DNA of 64,000 nucleotides from Nonlabens sp. MB-3u-79 (GCF_002831625.1 NZ_CP025116.1:2347501-2411500), one strand, 5' to 3'. Positions 53,388 to 62,205 are shown, numbered from the stretch's first letter. A program made the numbers and translations. The notes: generated by a model not told the origin, from the letters alone.

Positions 53388-53549
53388 TTATCCAGTAACT
53401 GGTGGCTTGAATTGTGCAAGCAGGCACTTTTCGATTTTACTTGTTTTTGTTTCTTTAGTTTCTTGAGGTTGAAACTGAACGGCAGCTCCAGCAATGGATA
53501 CGCTAAAAACGGCTAAAAGGGCTAGTGCTTTAAGAGACTTGTTTTTCAT
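53388..53549 (-). CDS. Array peptide copy 5
   Basis: Protein identical to copy 1. Haplotype C. Confidence 0.88.
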   Translation of the reverse strand: MKNKSLKALALLAVFSVSIAGAAVQFQPQETKETKTSKIEKCLLAQFKPPVTG

Positions 53550-53597
53550 AATATGGTATTTAGATGAGTTGATGAGTAATGAGTTTTATTAATGATC

Positions 53598-53759
53598 TTA
53601 TCCAGTAACTGGTGGCTTGAATTGCGCAAGTAGGCACTTTTCGATTTTACTTGTTTTTGTTTCTTTAGTTTCTTGAGGTTGAAACTGAACGGCAGCTCCA
53701 GCAATGGATACGCTAAAAACGGCTAAAAGGGCTAGTGCTTTAAGAGACTTGTTTTTCAT
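53598..53759 (-). CDS. Array peptide copy 6
   Basis: Protein identical to copy 1. Haplotype T, as in copy 4, so copies 3-4 and 5-6 form a repeated C-T pair. Confidence 0.88.
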   Translation of the reverse strand: MKNKSLKALALLAVFSVSIAGAAVQFQPQETKETKTSKIEKCLLAQFKPPVTG

Positions 53760-53807
53760 AATATGGTATTTAGATGAGTTGATGAGTAATGAGTTTTATT
53801 AATGATC

Positions 53808-53969
53808 TTATCCAGTAACTGGTGGCTTGAATTGTGCAAGCAGGCACTTTTCGATTTTACTTGTTTTTGTTTCTTTAGTTTCTTGAGGTTGAAACTGAAC
53901 GGCAGCTCCAGCAATGGATACGCTAAAAACGGCTAAAAGGGCTAGTGCTTTAAGAGACTTGTTTTTCAT
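53808..53969 (-). CDS. Array peptide copy 7
   Basis: Protein identical to copy 1. Haplotype C. Confidence 0.88.
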   Translation of the reverse strand: MKNKSLKALALLAVFSVSIAGAAVQFQPQETKETKTSKIEKCLLAQFKPPVTG

Positions 53970-54017
53970 AATATGGTATTTAGATGAGTTGATGAGTAAT
54001 GAGTTTTATTAATGATC

Positions 54018-54179
54018 TTATCCAGTAACTGGTGGCTTGAATTGTGCAAGAAGGCACTTTTCGATTTTACTTGTTTTTGTTTCTTTAGTTTCTTGAGGTT
54101 GAAACTGAACGGCAGCTCCAGCAATGGATACGCTAAAAACGGCTAAAAGGGCTAGTGCTTTAAGAGACTTGTTTTTCAT
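54018..54179 (-). CDS. Array peptide copy 8
   Basis: Protein identical to copy 1. Haplotype A (Leu CTT), the only match to copy 1 at that site. Confidence 0.88.
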   Translation of the reverse strand: MKNKSLKALALLAVFSVSIAGAAVQFQPQETKETKTSKIEKCLLAQFKPPVTG

Positions 54180-54227
54180 AATATGGTATTTAGATGAGTT
54201 GATGAGTAATGAGTTTTATTAATGATC

Positions 54228-54389
54228 TTATCCAGTAACTGGTGGCTTGAATTGTGCAAGCAGGCACTTTTCGATTTTACTTGTTTTTGTTTCTTTAGTT
54301 TCTTGAGGTTGAAACTGAACGGCAGCTCCAGCAATGGATACGCTAAAAACGGCTAAAAGGGCTAGTGCTTTAAGAGACTTGTTTTTCAT
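54228..54389 (-). CDS. Array peptide copy 9
   Basis: Protein identical to copy 1. Haplotype C. Confidence 0.88.
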   Translation of the reverse strand: MKNKSLKALALLAVFSVSIAGAAVQFQPQETKETKTSKIEKCLLAQFKPPVTG

Positions 54390-54437
54390 AATATGGTATT
54401 TAGATGAGTTGATGAGTAATGAGTTTTATTAATGATC

Positions 54438-54599
54438 TTATCCAGTAACTGGTGGCTTGAATTGTGCAAGCAGGCACTTTTCGATTTTACTTGTTTTTGT
54501 TTCTTTAGTTTCTTGAGGTTGAAACTGAACGGCAGCTCCAGCAATGGATACGCTAAAAACGGCTAAAAGGGCTAGTGCTTTAAGAGACTTGTTTTTCAT
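54438..54599 (-). CDS. Array peptide copy 10
   Basis: Protein identical to copy 1. Haplotype C. Confidence 0.88.
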   Translation of the reverse strand: MKNKSLKALALLAVFSVSIAGAAVQFQPQETKETKTSKIEKCLLAQFKPPVTG

Positions 54600-54647
54600 A
54601 ATATGGTATTTAGATGAGTTGATGAGTAATGAGTTTTATTAATGATC

Positions 54648-54809
54648 TTATCCAGTAACTGGTGGCTTGAATTGTGCAAGCAGGCACTTTTCGATTTTAC
54701 TTGTTTTTGTTTCTTTAGTTTCTTGAGGTTGAAACTGAACGGCAGCTCCAGCAATGGATACGCTAAAAACGGCTAAAAGGGCTAGTGCTTTAAGAGACTT
54801 GTTTTTCAT
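54648..54809 (-). CDS. Array peptide copy 11
   Basis: Protein identical to copy 1. Haplotype C. Its upstream spacer (54810-54871) is 62 bp and unrelated to the 48-bp array spacer, so the exact 210-bp periodicity ends here. Confidence 0.88.
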   Translation of the reverse strand: MKNKSLKALALLAVFSVSIAGAAVQFQPQETKETKTSKIEKCLLAQFKPPVTG

Positions 54810-54871
54810 AATATGTAATGATTTAAATTATTGTCGACTATCTTTGGGTGTTCTACTATTCAAATAAAAAC

Positions 54872-55033
54872 TTATCCAGTAACTGGCGGCTTGAATTGCG
54901 CAAGCAGACACTTTTCGATTTTACTTGTTTTTGTTTCCTTAGTTTCTTGAGGTTGAAACTGTACAGCAGCTCCAGCAATGGATACGCTAAAAACAGCTAA
55001 AAGAACTAGCGATTTAAGAGGTTTGTTGTTCAT
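54872..55033 (-). CDS. Array peptide copy 12: divergent, promoter-proximal
   Basis: Also 53 residues. The signal peptide begins MNNKPLKSLVLLAVFSVSIA, with four substitutions relative to copies 1-11 (K2N, S5P, A8S, A10V). The mature part is identical in amino acids although six of its codons differ silently (including Ala GCT, Val GTA, Lys AAG, Cys TGT, Ala GCG, Pro CCG). Conserved protein with diverged codons shows the frame is translated and selected. It lies nearest the presumed promoter and may be the ancestral single gene from which the array grew. Confidence 0.9.
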   Translation of the reverse strand: MNNKPLKSLVLLAVFSVSIAGAAVQFQPQETKETKTSKIEKCLLAQFKPPVTG

Positions 55034-55061
55034 AATGAGTGGGTTAAATTATTTGATGAGA

Positions 55062-55094
55062 CGAATCTAAGTAGCCGATGATTATAAATAACAA
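55062..55094 (-). promoter_or_regulatory. Possible promoter of the peptide array
   Basis: The minus strand reads TTG, 22 nt, TAGATTCG (one mismatch to TAnnTTTG), ending 28 nt before the copy 12 start. It is the only candidate in the 149-bp gap between tsaE and the array. Confidence 0.35.
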
Positions 55095-55182
55095 TTAATA
55101 AAAATTATTCGTTAAATCACAGGTAAATCAGACGTAAAAAATTAAAAAGCAACAGATAATTATCTAAAGATAAAAAGGTTAG

Positions 55183-55596
55183 TTATTTAACTACTTTTTC
55201 TAAAATCAATTTTCTGGCATCTAAGCCCAGTATTTCGATTTTTATATATTGATAATCAGATAGAAAGGAAATTGATAGCTCTGGCCACTCGATAAGACAA
55301 AACGCGTCTTTTTCCAGATAATAATCAATACCAATGTCAATTAATTGATCATATGTTTCTAATCTGTAAAGATCGAAATGTATAACATCGGTAAAAGTGC
55401 CTTTGTATTCGTTAACAAGACTAAATGTTGGAGAGGTCACTTCGTTTACGACACCCAGTTGCTTACATATAGATTTTATCAAAGTAGTTTTTCCGGCACC
55501 CATAGGTGCATTGAACAAGATTACCTTTGATTCTAAGTTTTCTAGCAGCTTTTTTGCCACCGTATCAATTTCGTTAAGGGTATACGTGATTTCCAT
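55183..55596 (-). CDS. tsaE: tRNA threonylcarbamoyladenosine biosynthesis ATPase
   Basis: 137 residues. Walker A FNAPMGAGKTTLIKSI, SPTFSLVNEY, and HFDLYRLETYDQLIDIGIDY then IEWPEL, all typical of TsaE. It works with TsaB/TsaD to make t6A37 on ANN-decoding tRNAs. The start overlaps the porX stop by one base, so the two are co-transcribed. Confidence 0.95.
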   Translation of the reverse strand: MEITYTLNEIDTVAKKLLENLESKVILFNAPMGAGKTTLIKSICKQLGVVNEVTSPTFSLVNEYKGTFTDVIHFDLYRLETYDQLIDIGIDYYLEKDAFCLIEWPELSISFLSDYQYIKIEILGLDARKLILEKVVK

Positions 55597-57146
55597 TATC
55601 TAGGTTCAAATATGGCAAAAGGTATTAACATTTCTTCTAAGGACACACCACCATGTTGATACGTGTTTCTAAAATAACTCACATAATGATTGTAGTTGTT
55701 TGGATAGGCGAAAAACAAATCCCCCTTTGCAAAAATAAAACTACTGCTCATATTTATCTTAGGTAACTTGATGGTACTAGGGTCTGTTGCCGCAAGAACA
55801 TCTTTGTCTTCATAAGACAGGCTTCTACCTGTTTTATACCTTAAATTTAAACTGGTGTTTTTATCGCCTATGACCTTACTTGGATTAGTGACGTTAATAG
55901 TTCCATGATCTGTGGTTAAAACTAATTTGAACCCCAATTCCTGTCCGCGTTGTATAATATCTAATAAAGGAGAGTTCTTAAACCAACTTAAGGTTAACGA
56001 CCTATAACTTTTATCGGTACTTGCGAGTTCTTTAATGACTTCCATTTCAGTTTTAGAATGGGAGAGCATATCTACAAAATTGTAAACAACAACAGTAAGG
56101 TCGTTATCTTTTTGGGATTTAAAATTTTCAGCGAGTTTACGGCCGCTATTCTCATTTGTTATTTTATGATATTGGTGTTTGATATGAAGACCAAGTCTTT
56201 TTAATTGAGCAATTAAAAAGGCGTTTTCATGCATGTTTTTCCCACCTTCATCAGTATCATCTAGCCATAAGTCGGGATGACGCTTTTTCATGTCTTCTGG
56301 CATTAACCCAGAAAATATCGCATTTCTAGCATATTGTGTAGCCGTAGGAAGAATCGAGCAATAGGTTTCTTCTTTAATTTTTTTGTAATGATTATTGATT
56401 AGGTTTTCAAAAACTTTAAATTGATCGTAGCGCAAATTATCTACAACTATAAATAAAACAGGTTCCTTCTTTTTTAGTAGTGGAGCAACACGCTTCCTGA
56501 AAAGATCATGACTCAAGGTCGGATTGCTTTCATGGCCATCAAACCAGTCAGGATAATTTTTTTCTATAAACTTACAGAATTGCTGATTTGCTTCATTTTT
56601 TTGAGCAGTTAAGATTTCGAACATTCCTGAATCATCAACATCTTCTAATTCAATTTCCCAATAAATTAATTTTTGATAAAGCTGCACCCACTCTTCATAA
56701 GTATTGATCATGGACATATCCATCGCAATTTTACGGAATTCCCGCTGGTAATCGCTAGTTGTTTTTTCATTGACTAACCTAGAATGGTCAAGATTTTTCT
56801 TTACAGCAAGAAGGATTTGATGTGGATTTACAGGCTTGATCAAGTAATCTGCAATCTTAGATCCTATAGCTTCTTCCATTATATACTCTTCCTCACTTTT
56901 AGTAATCATGATAACAGGGAGTTGGGCTTGTTTCTCTTTGATTTCATGTAAAGTTTCTAGACCTGTCAGTCCAGGCATATTTTCATCTAGAAAAATAAGA
57001 TCATATCTTGTTTCTTCTATCGCCTCTAACGCTTCAGAGCCGCTAATTCTAGTGTCTATTGAGTAGCCTTTATTCTCAAGAAATATAATGTGAGGTTTTA
57101 ATAAATCCACTTCATCATCTACCCATAGTATTTTGATCTCTGCCAT
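55596..57146 (-). CDS. porX: PorX-type response regulator with PglZ/alkaline-phosphatase-like domain
   Basis: 516 residues from MAEIKILWVDDEVDLLKPHI. The receiver domain covers about 1-120 with acidic pocket D10/D11, phosphoacceptor D54 (LIFLDENMPG) and LPVIMITKSEEEY, K in DYLIKP. The C-terminal PglZ/alkaline-phosphatase-like domain has LFIVVDNLRYDQF, LDIIQRGQELGFK, VLTTDHGTINV and TYQHGGVSLEEMLIPF. In Porphyromonas PorX regulates T9SS genes. The longer start at 57188 would overlap the divergent HD gene, so 57146 is preferred. Confidence 0.92.
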   Translation of the reverse strand: MAEIKILWVDDEVDLLKPHIIFLENKGYSIDTRISGSEALEAIEETRYDLIFLDENMPGLTGLETLHEIKEKQAQLPVIMITKSEEEYIMEEAIGSKIADYLIKPVNPHQILLAVKKNLDHSRLVNEKTTSDYQREFRKIAMDMSMINTYEEWVQLYQKLIYWEIELEDVDDSGMFEILTAQKNEANQQFCKFIEKNYPDWFDGHESNPTLSHDLFRKRVAPLLKKKEPVLFIVVDNLRYDQFKVFENLINNHYKKIKEETYCSILPTATQYARNAIFSGLMPEDMKKRHPDLWLDDTDEGGKNMHENAFLIAQLKRLGLHIKHQYHKITNENSGRKLAENFKSQKDNDLTVVVYNFVDMLSHSKTEMEVIKELASTDKSYRSLTLSWFKNSPLLDIIQRGQELGFKLVLTTDHGTINVTNPSKVIGDKNTSLNLRYKTGRSLSYEDKDVLAATDPSTIKLPKINMSSSFIFAKGDLFFAYPNNYNHYVSYFRNTYQHGGVSLEEMLIPFAIFEPR

Positions 57147-57151
57147 ATCAG

Positions 57152-57159
57152 TATATTTG
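57152..57159 (+). promoter_or_regulatory. -7 box for the HD hydrolase gene
   Basis: TATATTTG, 21 nt before the TTG start at 57180. It overlaps the GTG at 57159, which excludes that codon as a start. Confidence 0.55.
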
Positions 57160-57179
57160 TGTTTAAAATAGCTGTTCCC

Positions 57180-58406
57180 TTGAAACAACAGAACAAACTT
57201 AAAATATTAAACGATCCTATCTACGGTTTTATTTCGATTCCTTCTGAAGAGATCTTTAAAATCGTTGAGCATCCTTATTTTCAACGCTTGCGTAGAATTA
57301 CCCAAATGGGGTTGAGCTACTTGGTATATCCAGGGGCACACCACACGAGGTTTCATCATGCATTGGGTTGCTTGCATTTGATGCAAAAATCAGTGCAAGT
57401 ACTTAGATCTAAGTCGGTTGATATTTCAGATCAGGAAGAAGATGCCCTGTATAAAGCAATTTTACTTCATGATATTGGACACGGTCCTTTCTCTCATGCA
57501 TTAGAATATCAAATTATTAATAAGGTGACGCATGAGCAATTATCATGTCATTTTATGAATCATTTAAACAATGAATTTAACGGTAGTTTAACGCTTGCTA
57601 TTCAGATATTTAAAGGGGAATATCACCGTCCATTTATGCTAGAGCTTATCTCTAGCCAACTGGATATGGACCGATTGGATTATTTGAAAAGAGACAGTTT
57701 TTATACAGGAGTGGCTGAAGGTAATATCAACAGCCAGCGTTTAATCACTATGCTTAATGTTGTTGATGACCAGTTAGTGGTTGAAGAAAAAGGCCTGTAC
57801 AGTGTAGAGAATTTTCTTTCTGGACGCAGGTTGATGTATTGGCAAGTTTATTTACATAAAACAGGAATAGGAGCAGAGCATTTATTACAGTCTGTGATTA
57901 AGCGTATTAAAGAGTTGATTGATAATGGAATAAAGGTAGAACTGCCTAAGCATTTAGATTATTTCATTAACAACTCAGACCCAGATTTTGATACGAGGAC
58001 TAATGATCTTGAGAAATTTGCATCATTAGATGATTCTGATATTCTTGCCACTTTAAAGTTAGGAAAAGACCATAAAGACTTTGTCCTTAGTGAGTTGTGT
58101 ACCATGATTTTAAATCGTCAGTTGCTTAAAATTAAATTCTCAAACAAACAAGTTGCTCCTGAAAAGGTGCAAAAACACCTTGATAAATTAATGCAAACTT
58201 ATGACTTGACAGAGCATGAAGCGTCCTATTTTGTATTTTCTGGTTTTGTTGTTAACGTCGCTTACGCGAAAGCGCAACCTATAAAAATCCTGGATAAAAA
58301 AGGAAAATTAATAGAGCTTATCAAGGCTGGAAAAGAAGATAGTTTTAAAGCATTGCTCAAAGAAGTGAGAAAATATTACTGTTGTTATCCAAAGCTGCAA
58401 GATTGA
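57180..58406 (+). CDS. HD-superfamily phosphohydrolase (SAMHD1/YdhJ-like)
   Basis: 408 residues with a TTG start (KQQNKLKILNDPIYGFISIP). Metal-binding HD set: H in RFHHALGCLHLMQKS, HDIGHGPFSHALEYQ, and the downstream QLDMDRLDYLKRDSFYTGVAE that identifies this branch of SAMHD1-like hydrolases. Substrate not known; dNTP hydrolysis is the usual inference. A one-mismatch palindrome copy encodes AYAKAQ near the C-terminus. Divergent from porX. Confidence 0.9.
   Translation: MKQQNKLKILNDPIYGFISIPSEEIFKIVEHPYFQRLRRITQMGLSYLVYPGAHHTRFHHALGCLHLMQKSVQVLRSKSVDISDQEEDALYKAILLHDIGHGPFSHALEYQIINKVTHEQLSCHFMNHLNNEFNGSLTLAIQIFKGEYHRPFMLELISSQLDMDRLDYLKRDSFYTGVAEGNINSQRLITMLNVVDDQLVVEEKGLYSVENFLSGRRLMYWQVYLHKTGIGAEHLLQSVIKRIKELIDNGIKVELPKHLDYFINNSDPDFDTRTNDLEKFASLDDSDILATLKLGKDHKDFVLSELCTMILNRQLLKIKFSNKQVAPEKVQKHLDKLMQTYDLTEHEASYFVFSGFVVNVAYAKAQPIKILDKKGKLIELIKAGKEDSFKALLKEVRKYYCCYPKLQD
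58259..58274. repeat. Iterated palindrome, variant copy 13 (one mismatch)
   Basis: CGCTTACGCGAAAGCG inside the HD hydrolase gene, encoding AYAKA. Confidence 0.7.
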
Positions 58407-58416
58407 TATTAATTAG

Positions 58417-58424
58417 TACTTTTG
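58417..58424 (+). promoter_or_regulatory. Putative lpx operon -7 box, start-codon proximal
   Basis: TACTTTTG with five bases to the lpxD ATG at 58430. It overlaps the end of the HD coding region's spacer, so the operon has its own leaderless-type promoter. Confidence 0.5.
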
Positions 58425-58429
58425 CTACA

Positions 58430-59443
58430 ATGAAATTTACCATCAAACAAATTGCCGAAATTTTAGAAGGAACCATTGAAGGAGATTCAAGTGTTGTAGT
58501 AAGTAAGTTGTCAAAAATAGAAGATGGTACCTCTGGTAGCCTAAGCTTTCTTTCTAATGAAAAGTATGCACCTTATATTTACAAGACACAAGCTAGTGCT
58601 GTAATTGTAAACAATGAGTTTGAAGTGGAGCAGCCAGTAAATTGTTCTTTGATTAGAGTAGAAGATGCTTACCTCGCTTTTACAAGACTATTGGAATTTT
58701 ATCAATTGGCTAAAATGAATAAGCAAGGTATTGAACAGCCTAGCTTTATTCATGAGACAGCATCCTACGGAGACGGCTTATATGTTGCGGCCTTTAGTTA
58801 TATAGGAGAAAATGTTAGAATAGGGAACAACGTAAAGATTTTTTCCAATGTCAACATTGAAGATAATGTGACCATAGGAGATAATTGTATCTTACATTCG
58901 GCGGTACAAGTTAAGTCTGATACCATAATAGGAAATCGGGTGGTAATTAATTCTGGTAGCGTGATAGGTTCAGATGGTTTTGGATTTGCGCCTAACAAAG
59001 ACGGCACTTACATAAAAATACCTCAAACGGGTAATGTAATTATTGAAGATAACGTAGACATAGGATCGCTTACTACTATAGATAAGGCCACCTTAGGAAG
59101 TACAATTATTAGATCGGGTGTGAAACTGGACAATCAGATTCAAGTAGCTCACAATGTAGAGATTGGGTCCAATACAGTAATTGCAGCTCAAACTGGAATT
59201 GCAGGATCAACTAAAATAGGAAAGAATTGTAAGATCGGTGGACAAGTAGGTATTGCAGGTCATATAGTTATTGAAGATAATGTCAATATACAAGCGCAAA
59301 GCGGTGTCGGTAGGAAATTAAAAGAAGGAACAACTGTTCAAGGTTCTCCAGCTTTTGACTTTGGAGATTGGAATAGGAGCTACGTGTTATTTAAAAATTT
59401 AAGAAAAATAGAATCAAGAATTTCAAATCTTGAAAAAAAATAA
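58430..59443 (+). CDS. lpxD: UDP-3-O-(3-hydroxyacyl)glucosamine N-acyltransferase
   Basis: 337 residues from MKFTIKQIAEILEGTIEGDS. An N-terminal uridine-binding domain, then many left-handed beta-helix hexapeptides (IGENVRIGNNVKIFSNVNIE, IDKATLGSTII) and the acyl-acceptor histidine region QVAHNVEIGSNTVIAA, ending in a helix. Third step of lipid A synthesis. The preceding in-frame ATG (58382) extends into the HD gene and lies before the -7 box, so it is rejected. First gene of the lpx cluster. Confidence 0.95.
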   Translation: MKFTIKQIAEILEGTIEGDSSVVVSKLSKIEDGTSGSLSFLSNEKYAPYIYKTQASAVIVNNEFEVEQPVNCSLIRVEDAYLAFTRLLEFYQLAKMNKQGIEQPSFIHETASYGDGLYVAAFSYIGENVRIGNNVKIFSNVNIEDNVTIGDNCILHSAVQVKSDTIIGNRVVINSGSVIGSDGFGFAPNKDGTYIKIPQTGNVIIEDNVDIGSLTTIDKATLGSTIIRSGVKLDNQIQVAHNVEIGSNTVIAAQTGIAGSTKIGKNCKIGGQVGIAGHIVIEDNVNIQAQSGVGRKLKEGTTVQGSPAFDFGDWNRSYVLFKNLRKIESRISNLEKK

Positions 59444-59449
59444 GCATAG

Positions 59450-60850
59450 ATGACGGTAACAGAATTTAAGCAAACGACCATAAAAAGCGAGATAACCTTA
59501 TCTGGCGTAGGTTTGCATACTGGTAAAGAAGTAACTTTAGTTTTTAAGCCAGCCCCAGAAAATCATGGTTATGCTTTTCAAAGAGTAGATCTAGAAGGTA
59601 ATCCGGTAATTGAAGCATCTGCTAATTATGTAACAGATACTAAAAGAGGAACTACTCTTGATAAAAGGGGGGTGCAAATCAATACATGTGAGCACGTACT
59701 GGCAGCTTTAGTAGGTTTAGAAATAGACAACTGTTTGATAGAAATAGACAGTAGTGAGCCACCTATTATGGATGGTTCTTCAAAATTCTTTATTGAAGCC
59801 CTAGAAAAAGCTGGTAGAGTAGAACAAGATCAGTTCAGAGAAGAATATGTGGTTCAAGAAAATATTTATTATAAAGATGAAGAAACAGGTAGCGAGATTA
59901 TTCTAATGCCTGCTGACTCCTACCAAATCACTACAATGGTTGATTTTGGGACTAAAGTTTTAGGAACTCAAAACGCGACACTTCATAAAATAAGTGACTT
60001 TAAAGAAGAGATTGCTAGTGCGAGAACATTCAGTTTTCTTCATGAAATTGAAATGCTCATGGAACATGGCTTGATAAAAGGCGGTGATCTTAATAACGCC
60101 ATTGTTTACGTTGATAAAGAGCTGTCGGAGAAAACAACAGAAAGCCTTAAAAAGGCATTCAAAAAAGATAATATTACCATTAGGCCTAATGGAATTTTAG
60201 ATAACCTAGAACTTCATCACCCTAATGAGGCTGCACGTCACAAGTTGTTAGATGTGATCGGTGACCTCGCTTTAATAGGTTATAGAATTAGAGGTAAAGT
60301 TATTGCAACTAAGCCTGGACATTTTGTCAACACTCAATTTGCAAAGAAAATGTCTAAAATTATCAAGAAGGATATAAAAGATAATGTACCTCAAGTAGAT
60401 ATTCGTAAGGAACCACTTATGGATGTGATGCAAATTATGGAGGTGTTGCCACATCGGCCACCCTTTCTTTTAATTGATAAGATATTTGAACTTTCTGAGA
60501 GTCATGTAATTGGTTTGAAGAATGTAACAATGAATGAACCCTTCTTTGTTGGGCATTTCCCAGGCCAGCCAGTAATGCCCGGAGTGCTTATCGTAGAAGC
60601 CATGGCACAAACTGGTGGTATTTTAGTTTTAAGTACCGTTCCAGATCCAGAAAATTATTTGACTTTCTTTATGAAAATGGATAATGTAAAGTTCAAAAGA
60701 AAAGTATCCCCTGGGGATACCCTTATATTTAAATGTGATTTAATTTCCCCTATAAGAAGAGGGATTTGTCACATGCAAGCTTATGCTTATGCAAATGGTA
60801 TTCTTTGTGCCGAAGCTGAGTTGATGGCACAAATTTCAAAAGTTAAATAA
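59450..60850 (+). CDS. lpxC/fabZ: Bifunctional LpxC deacetylase / FabZ dehydratase fusion
   Basis: 466 residues. LpxC part, about 1-315: [31 protein letters not shown], the zinc motif [17 protein letters not shown], and [12 protein letters not shown]. FabZ part, about 320-466: [33 protein letters not shown] with its catalytic His and Glu, and [11 protein letters not shown]. LpxC makes the committed step of lipid A synthesis and FabZ supplies hydroxyacyl-ACP turnover; the fusion is typical of Bacteroidota. It shares the TAATG junction with lpxA. Confidence 0.97.
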   Translation: MTVTEFKQTTIKSEITLSGVGLHTGKEVTLVFKPAPENHGYAFQRVDLEGNPVIEASANYVTDTKRGTTLDKRGVQINTCEHVLAALVGLEIDNCLIEIDSSEPPIMDGSSKFFIEALEKAGRVEQDQFREEYVVQENIYYKDEETGSEIILMPADSYQITTMVDFGTKVLGTQNATLHKISDFKEEIASARTFSFLHEIEMLMEHGLIKGGDLNNAIVYVDKELSEKTTESLKKAFKKDNITIRPNGILDNLELHHPNEAARHKLLDVIGDLALIGYRIRGKVIATKPGHFVNTQFAKKMSKIIKKDIKDNVPQVDIRKEPLMDVMQIMEVLPHRPPFLLIDKIFELSESHVIGLKNVTMNEPFFVGHFPGQPVMPGVLIVEAMAQTGGILVLSTVPDPENYLTFFMKMDNVKFKRKVSPGDTLIFKCDLISPIRRGICHMQAYAYANGILCAEAELMAQISKVK

Positions 60851-61635
60851 TGAATCAACCATTAGCATACGTACATCCGGGAGCAAAAATTGCCAAAAAT
60901 GTAGTTATAGAGCCTTTTACAACCATCCATAACGATGTGGTTATAGAAGAAGGAACTTGGATAGGATCTAACGTCACCATCATGGAAGGTGCGCGTATAG
61001 GTAAAAATGTAAGTATTTTCCCTGGCTCTGTAATAAGTGCCATTCCTCAAGATAAAAAGTTTGAAGATGAAGATACTGTAACTATAATAGGTGATAATAC
61101 CACTATTAGAGAATGTGTGACCATTAATCGTGGTACTTCAGACCGCATGAAGACCGTTATAGGTAAAAACTGTTGGATCATGGCTTATTGCCACATTGCA
61201 CACGATTGTATAGTTGGTGATAATTGTATTTTTTCTAACAATAGTACTCTTGCAGGTCATATTACGGTAGGTGATTATGTAGTGCTAGCTGGTATGGCTG
61301 CGGTACAACAGTTTTGTCAGATAGGAAGTCATGCATTTGTTACCGGAGGGTCTTTAGTTCGCAAGGATGTTCCTCCCTTTGTGAAAGCAGGTCGGGAACC
61401 TTTAAGTTATGTAGGGATTAATTCTGTAGGTTTGCGTAGAAGAGGTTTTGACCTTGAAAAAATCCGAGAAATTCAAGACATCTATCGCATTCTTTATCAA
61501 AAAAATTACAACGTTTCTCAAGGAGTAGAGATTATAGAAGCAGAAATGAGTGCTACACCAGAGCGCGATGAAATATTAGAATTTATTAAAAACACAAAGC
61601 GAGGTATCATGAGAGGATACGTTAGTAAACAATAA
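60850..61635 (+). CDS. lpxA: Acyl-ACP--UDP-N-acetylglucosamine O-acyltransferase
   Basis: 261 residues, the family's usual length. Beta-helix hexapeptides throughout (VVIEPFTTIHNDVVIEEGTW, IGSNVTIMEGARIGKNVSI), CHIAHDCIVGDNCIFSNNST with the catalytic His, LAGMAAVQQFCQIGSHAFVT, and a helical C-terminus. First committed acylation for lipid A. The start codon overlaps the end of lpxC/fabZ. Confidence 0.97.
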   Translation: MNQPLAYVHPGAKIAKNVVIEPFTTIHNDVVIEEGTWIGSNVTIMEGARIGKNVSIFPGSVISAIPQDKKFEDEDTVTIIGDNTTIRECVTINRGTSDRMKTVIGKNCWIMAYCHIAHDCIVGDNCIFSNNSTLAGHITVGDYVVLAGMAAVQQFCQIGSHAFVTGGSLVRKDVPPFVKAGREPLSYVGINSVGLRRRGFDLEKIREIQDIYRILYQKNYNVSQGVEIIEAEMSATPERDEILEFIKNTKRGIMRGYVSKQ

Positions 61636-61638
61636 GAT

Positions 61639-62205
61639 ATGGCAAGTACAAGCGACATTAGAAAAGGATTGTGTATTCATTACAATCACGATATTTTTAA
61701 AATCATTGAATTTCTTCATGTGAAACCTGGTAAAGGTCCCGCATTTGTAAGAACTAAATTGAAATCTGTTACTTCCGGGAAAGTGATTGATAATACATTT
61801 TCTGCTGGACATAAAATTGAAGAAATACGTGTAGAAACTCATTCCTTTCAATTTTTATACAAAGATGGTGAAGGATATCACTTTATGAATACAGAGACTT
61901 TTGAGCAAATTATATTGCAAGAAAATTCTTTGGACTCTCCGGGATTATTAAAAGAAGGTGAAGTTGTGAAAATTCAAATCAATACAGAAGATGATTCTCC
62001 ATTGTCTGTAGATATGCCACAATACGTAATTCTTAAAGTAACGGCTACGGAGCCAGGTCTTAAAGGAAATACAGCAACAAATGCATCTAAGCCAGCTACG
62101 GTTGAAACTGGTGCTGAAGTCAATGTTCCTTTATTTATCAATGAAGGTGATGTTATTAGAATTGATACTGAAAAGGGGAATTATCACGAGAGAATGAAGC
62201 AATAA
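61639..62205 (+). CDS. efp: Elongation factor P
   Basis: 188 residues, three beta-barrel domains. The loop that enters the peptidyl transferase centre is KPGKGPAFVRTKLKS with the candidate modified Lys32. The end RIDTEKGNYHERMKQ is typical. It relieves stalling at polyproline. It is embedded in the lpx operon; the array peptide's Pro-Pro motif would not be a strong EF-P substrate on its own. Confidence 0.95.
   Translation: MASTSDIRKGLCIHYNHDIFKIIEFLHVKPGKGPAFVRTKLKSVTSGKVIDNTFSAGHKIEEIRVETHSFQFLYKDGEGYHFMNTETFEQIILQENSLDSPGLLKEGEVVKIQINTEDDSPLSVDMPQYVILKVTATEPGLKGNTATNASKPATVETGAEVNVPLFINEGDVIRIDTEKGNYHERMKQ

Larger units (their letters stand above)
52348..55033 (-). repeat. Tandem array of 13 peptide genes (210-bp unit)
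   Basis: The unit is 162 bp of coding sequence plus a 48-bp spacer, repeated in phase from 52548 to 54809 (11 units). A degenerate unit lies on the left and a divergent one on the right, after a different 62-bp spacer. The spacer contains no TAnnTTTG box and no hairpin, so the array is likely one polycistronic transcript from the right. The exactly repeated 210-bp unit includes spacer DNA, indicating recent amplification by unequal recombination. Confidence 0.95.

Noticed and set aside
52548..54809. One long repeat protein across the array
   Set aside because: Each unit ends with an in-frame stop before its spacer, although 210 bp is 70 codons.
52348..55033. CRISPR array or non-coding satellite
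   Set aside because: The unit is 210 bp without variable spacers, and each unit keeps a complete frame with only silent changes.
52548..55033. Class II bacteriocin or lanthipeptide precursor with double-glycine leader
   Set aside because: There is no GG cleavage site, only one cysteine, and no modification or ABC-peptidase gene beside the array. The leader looks like a Sec signal.
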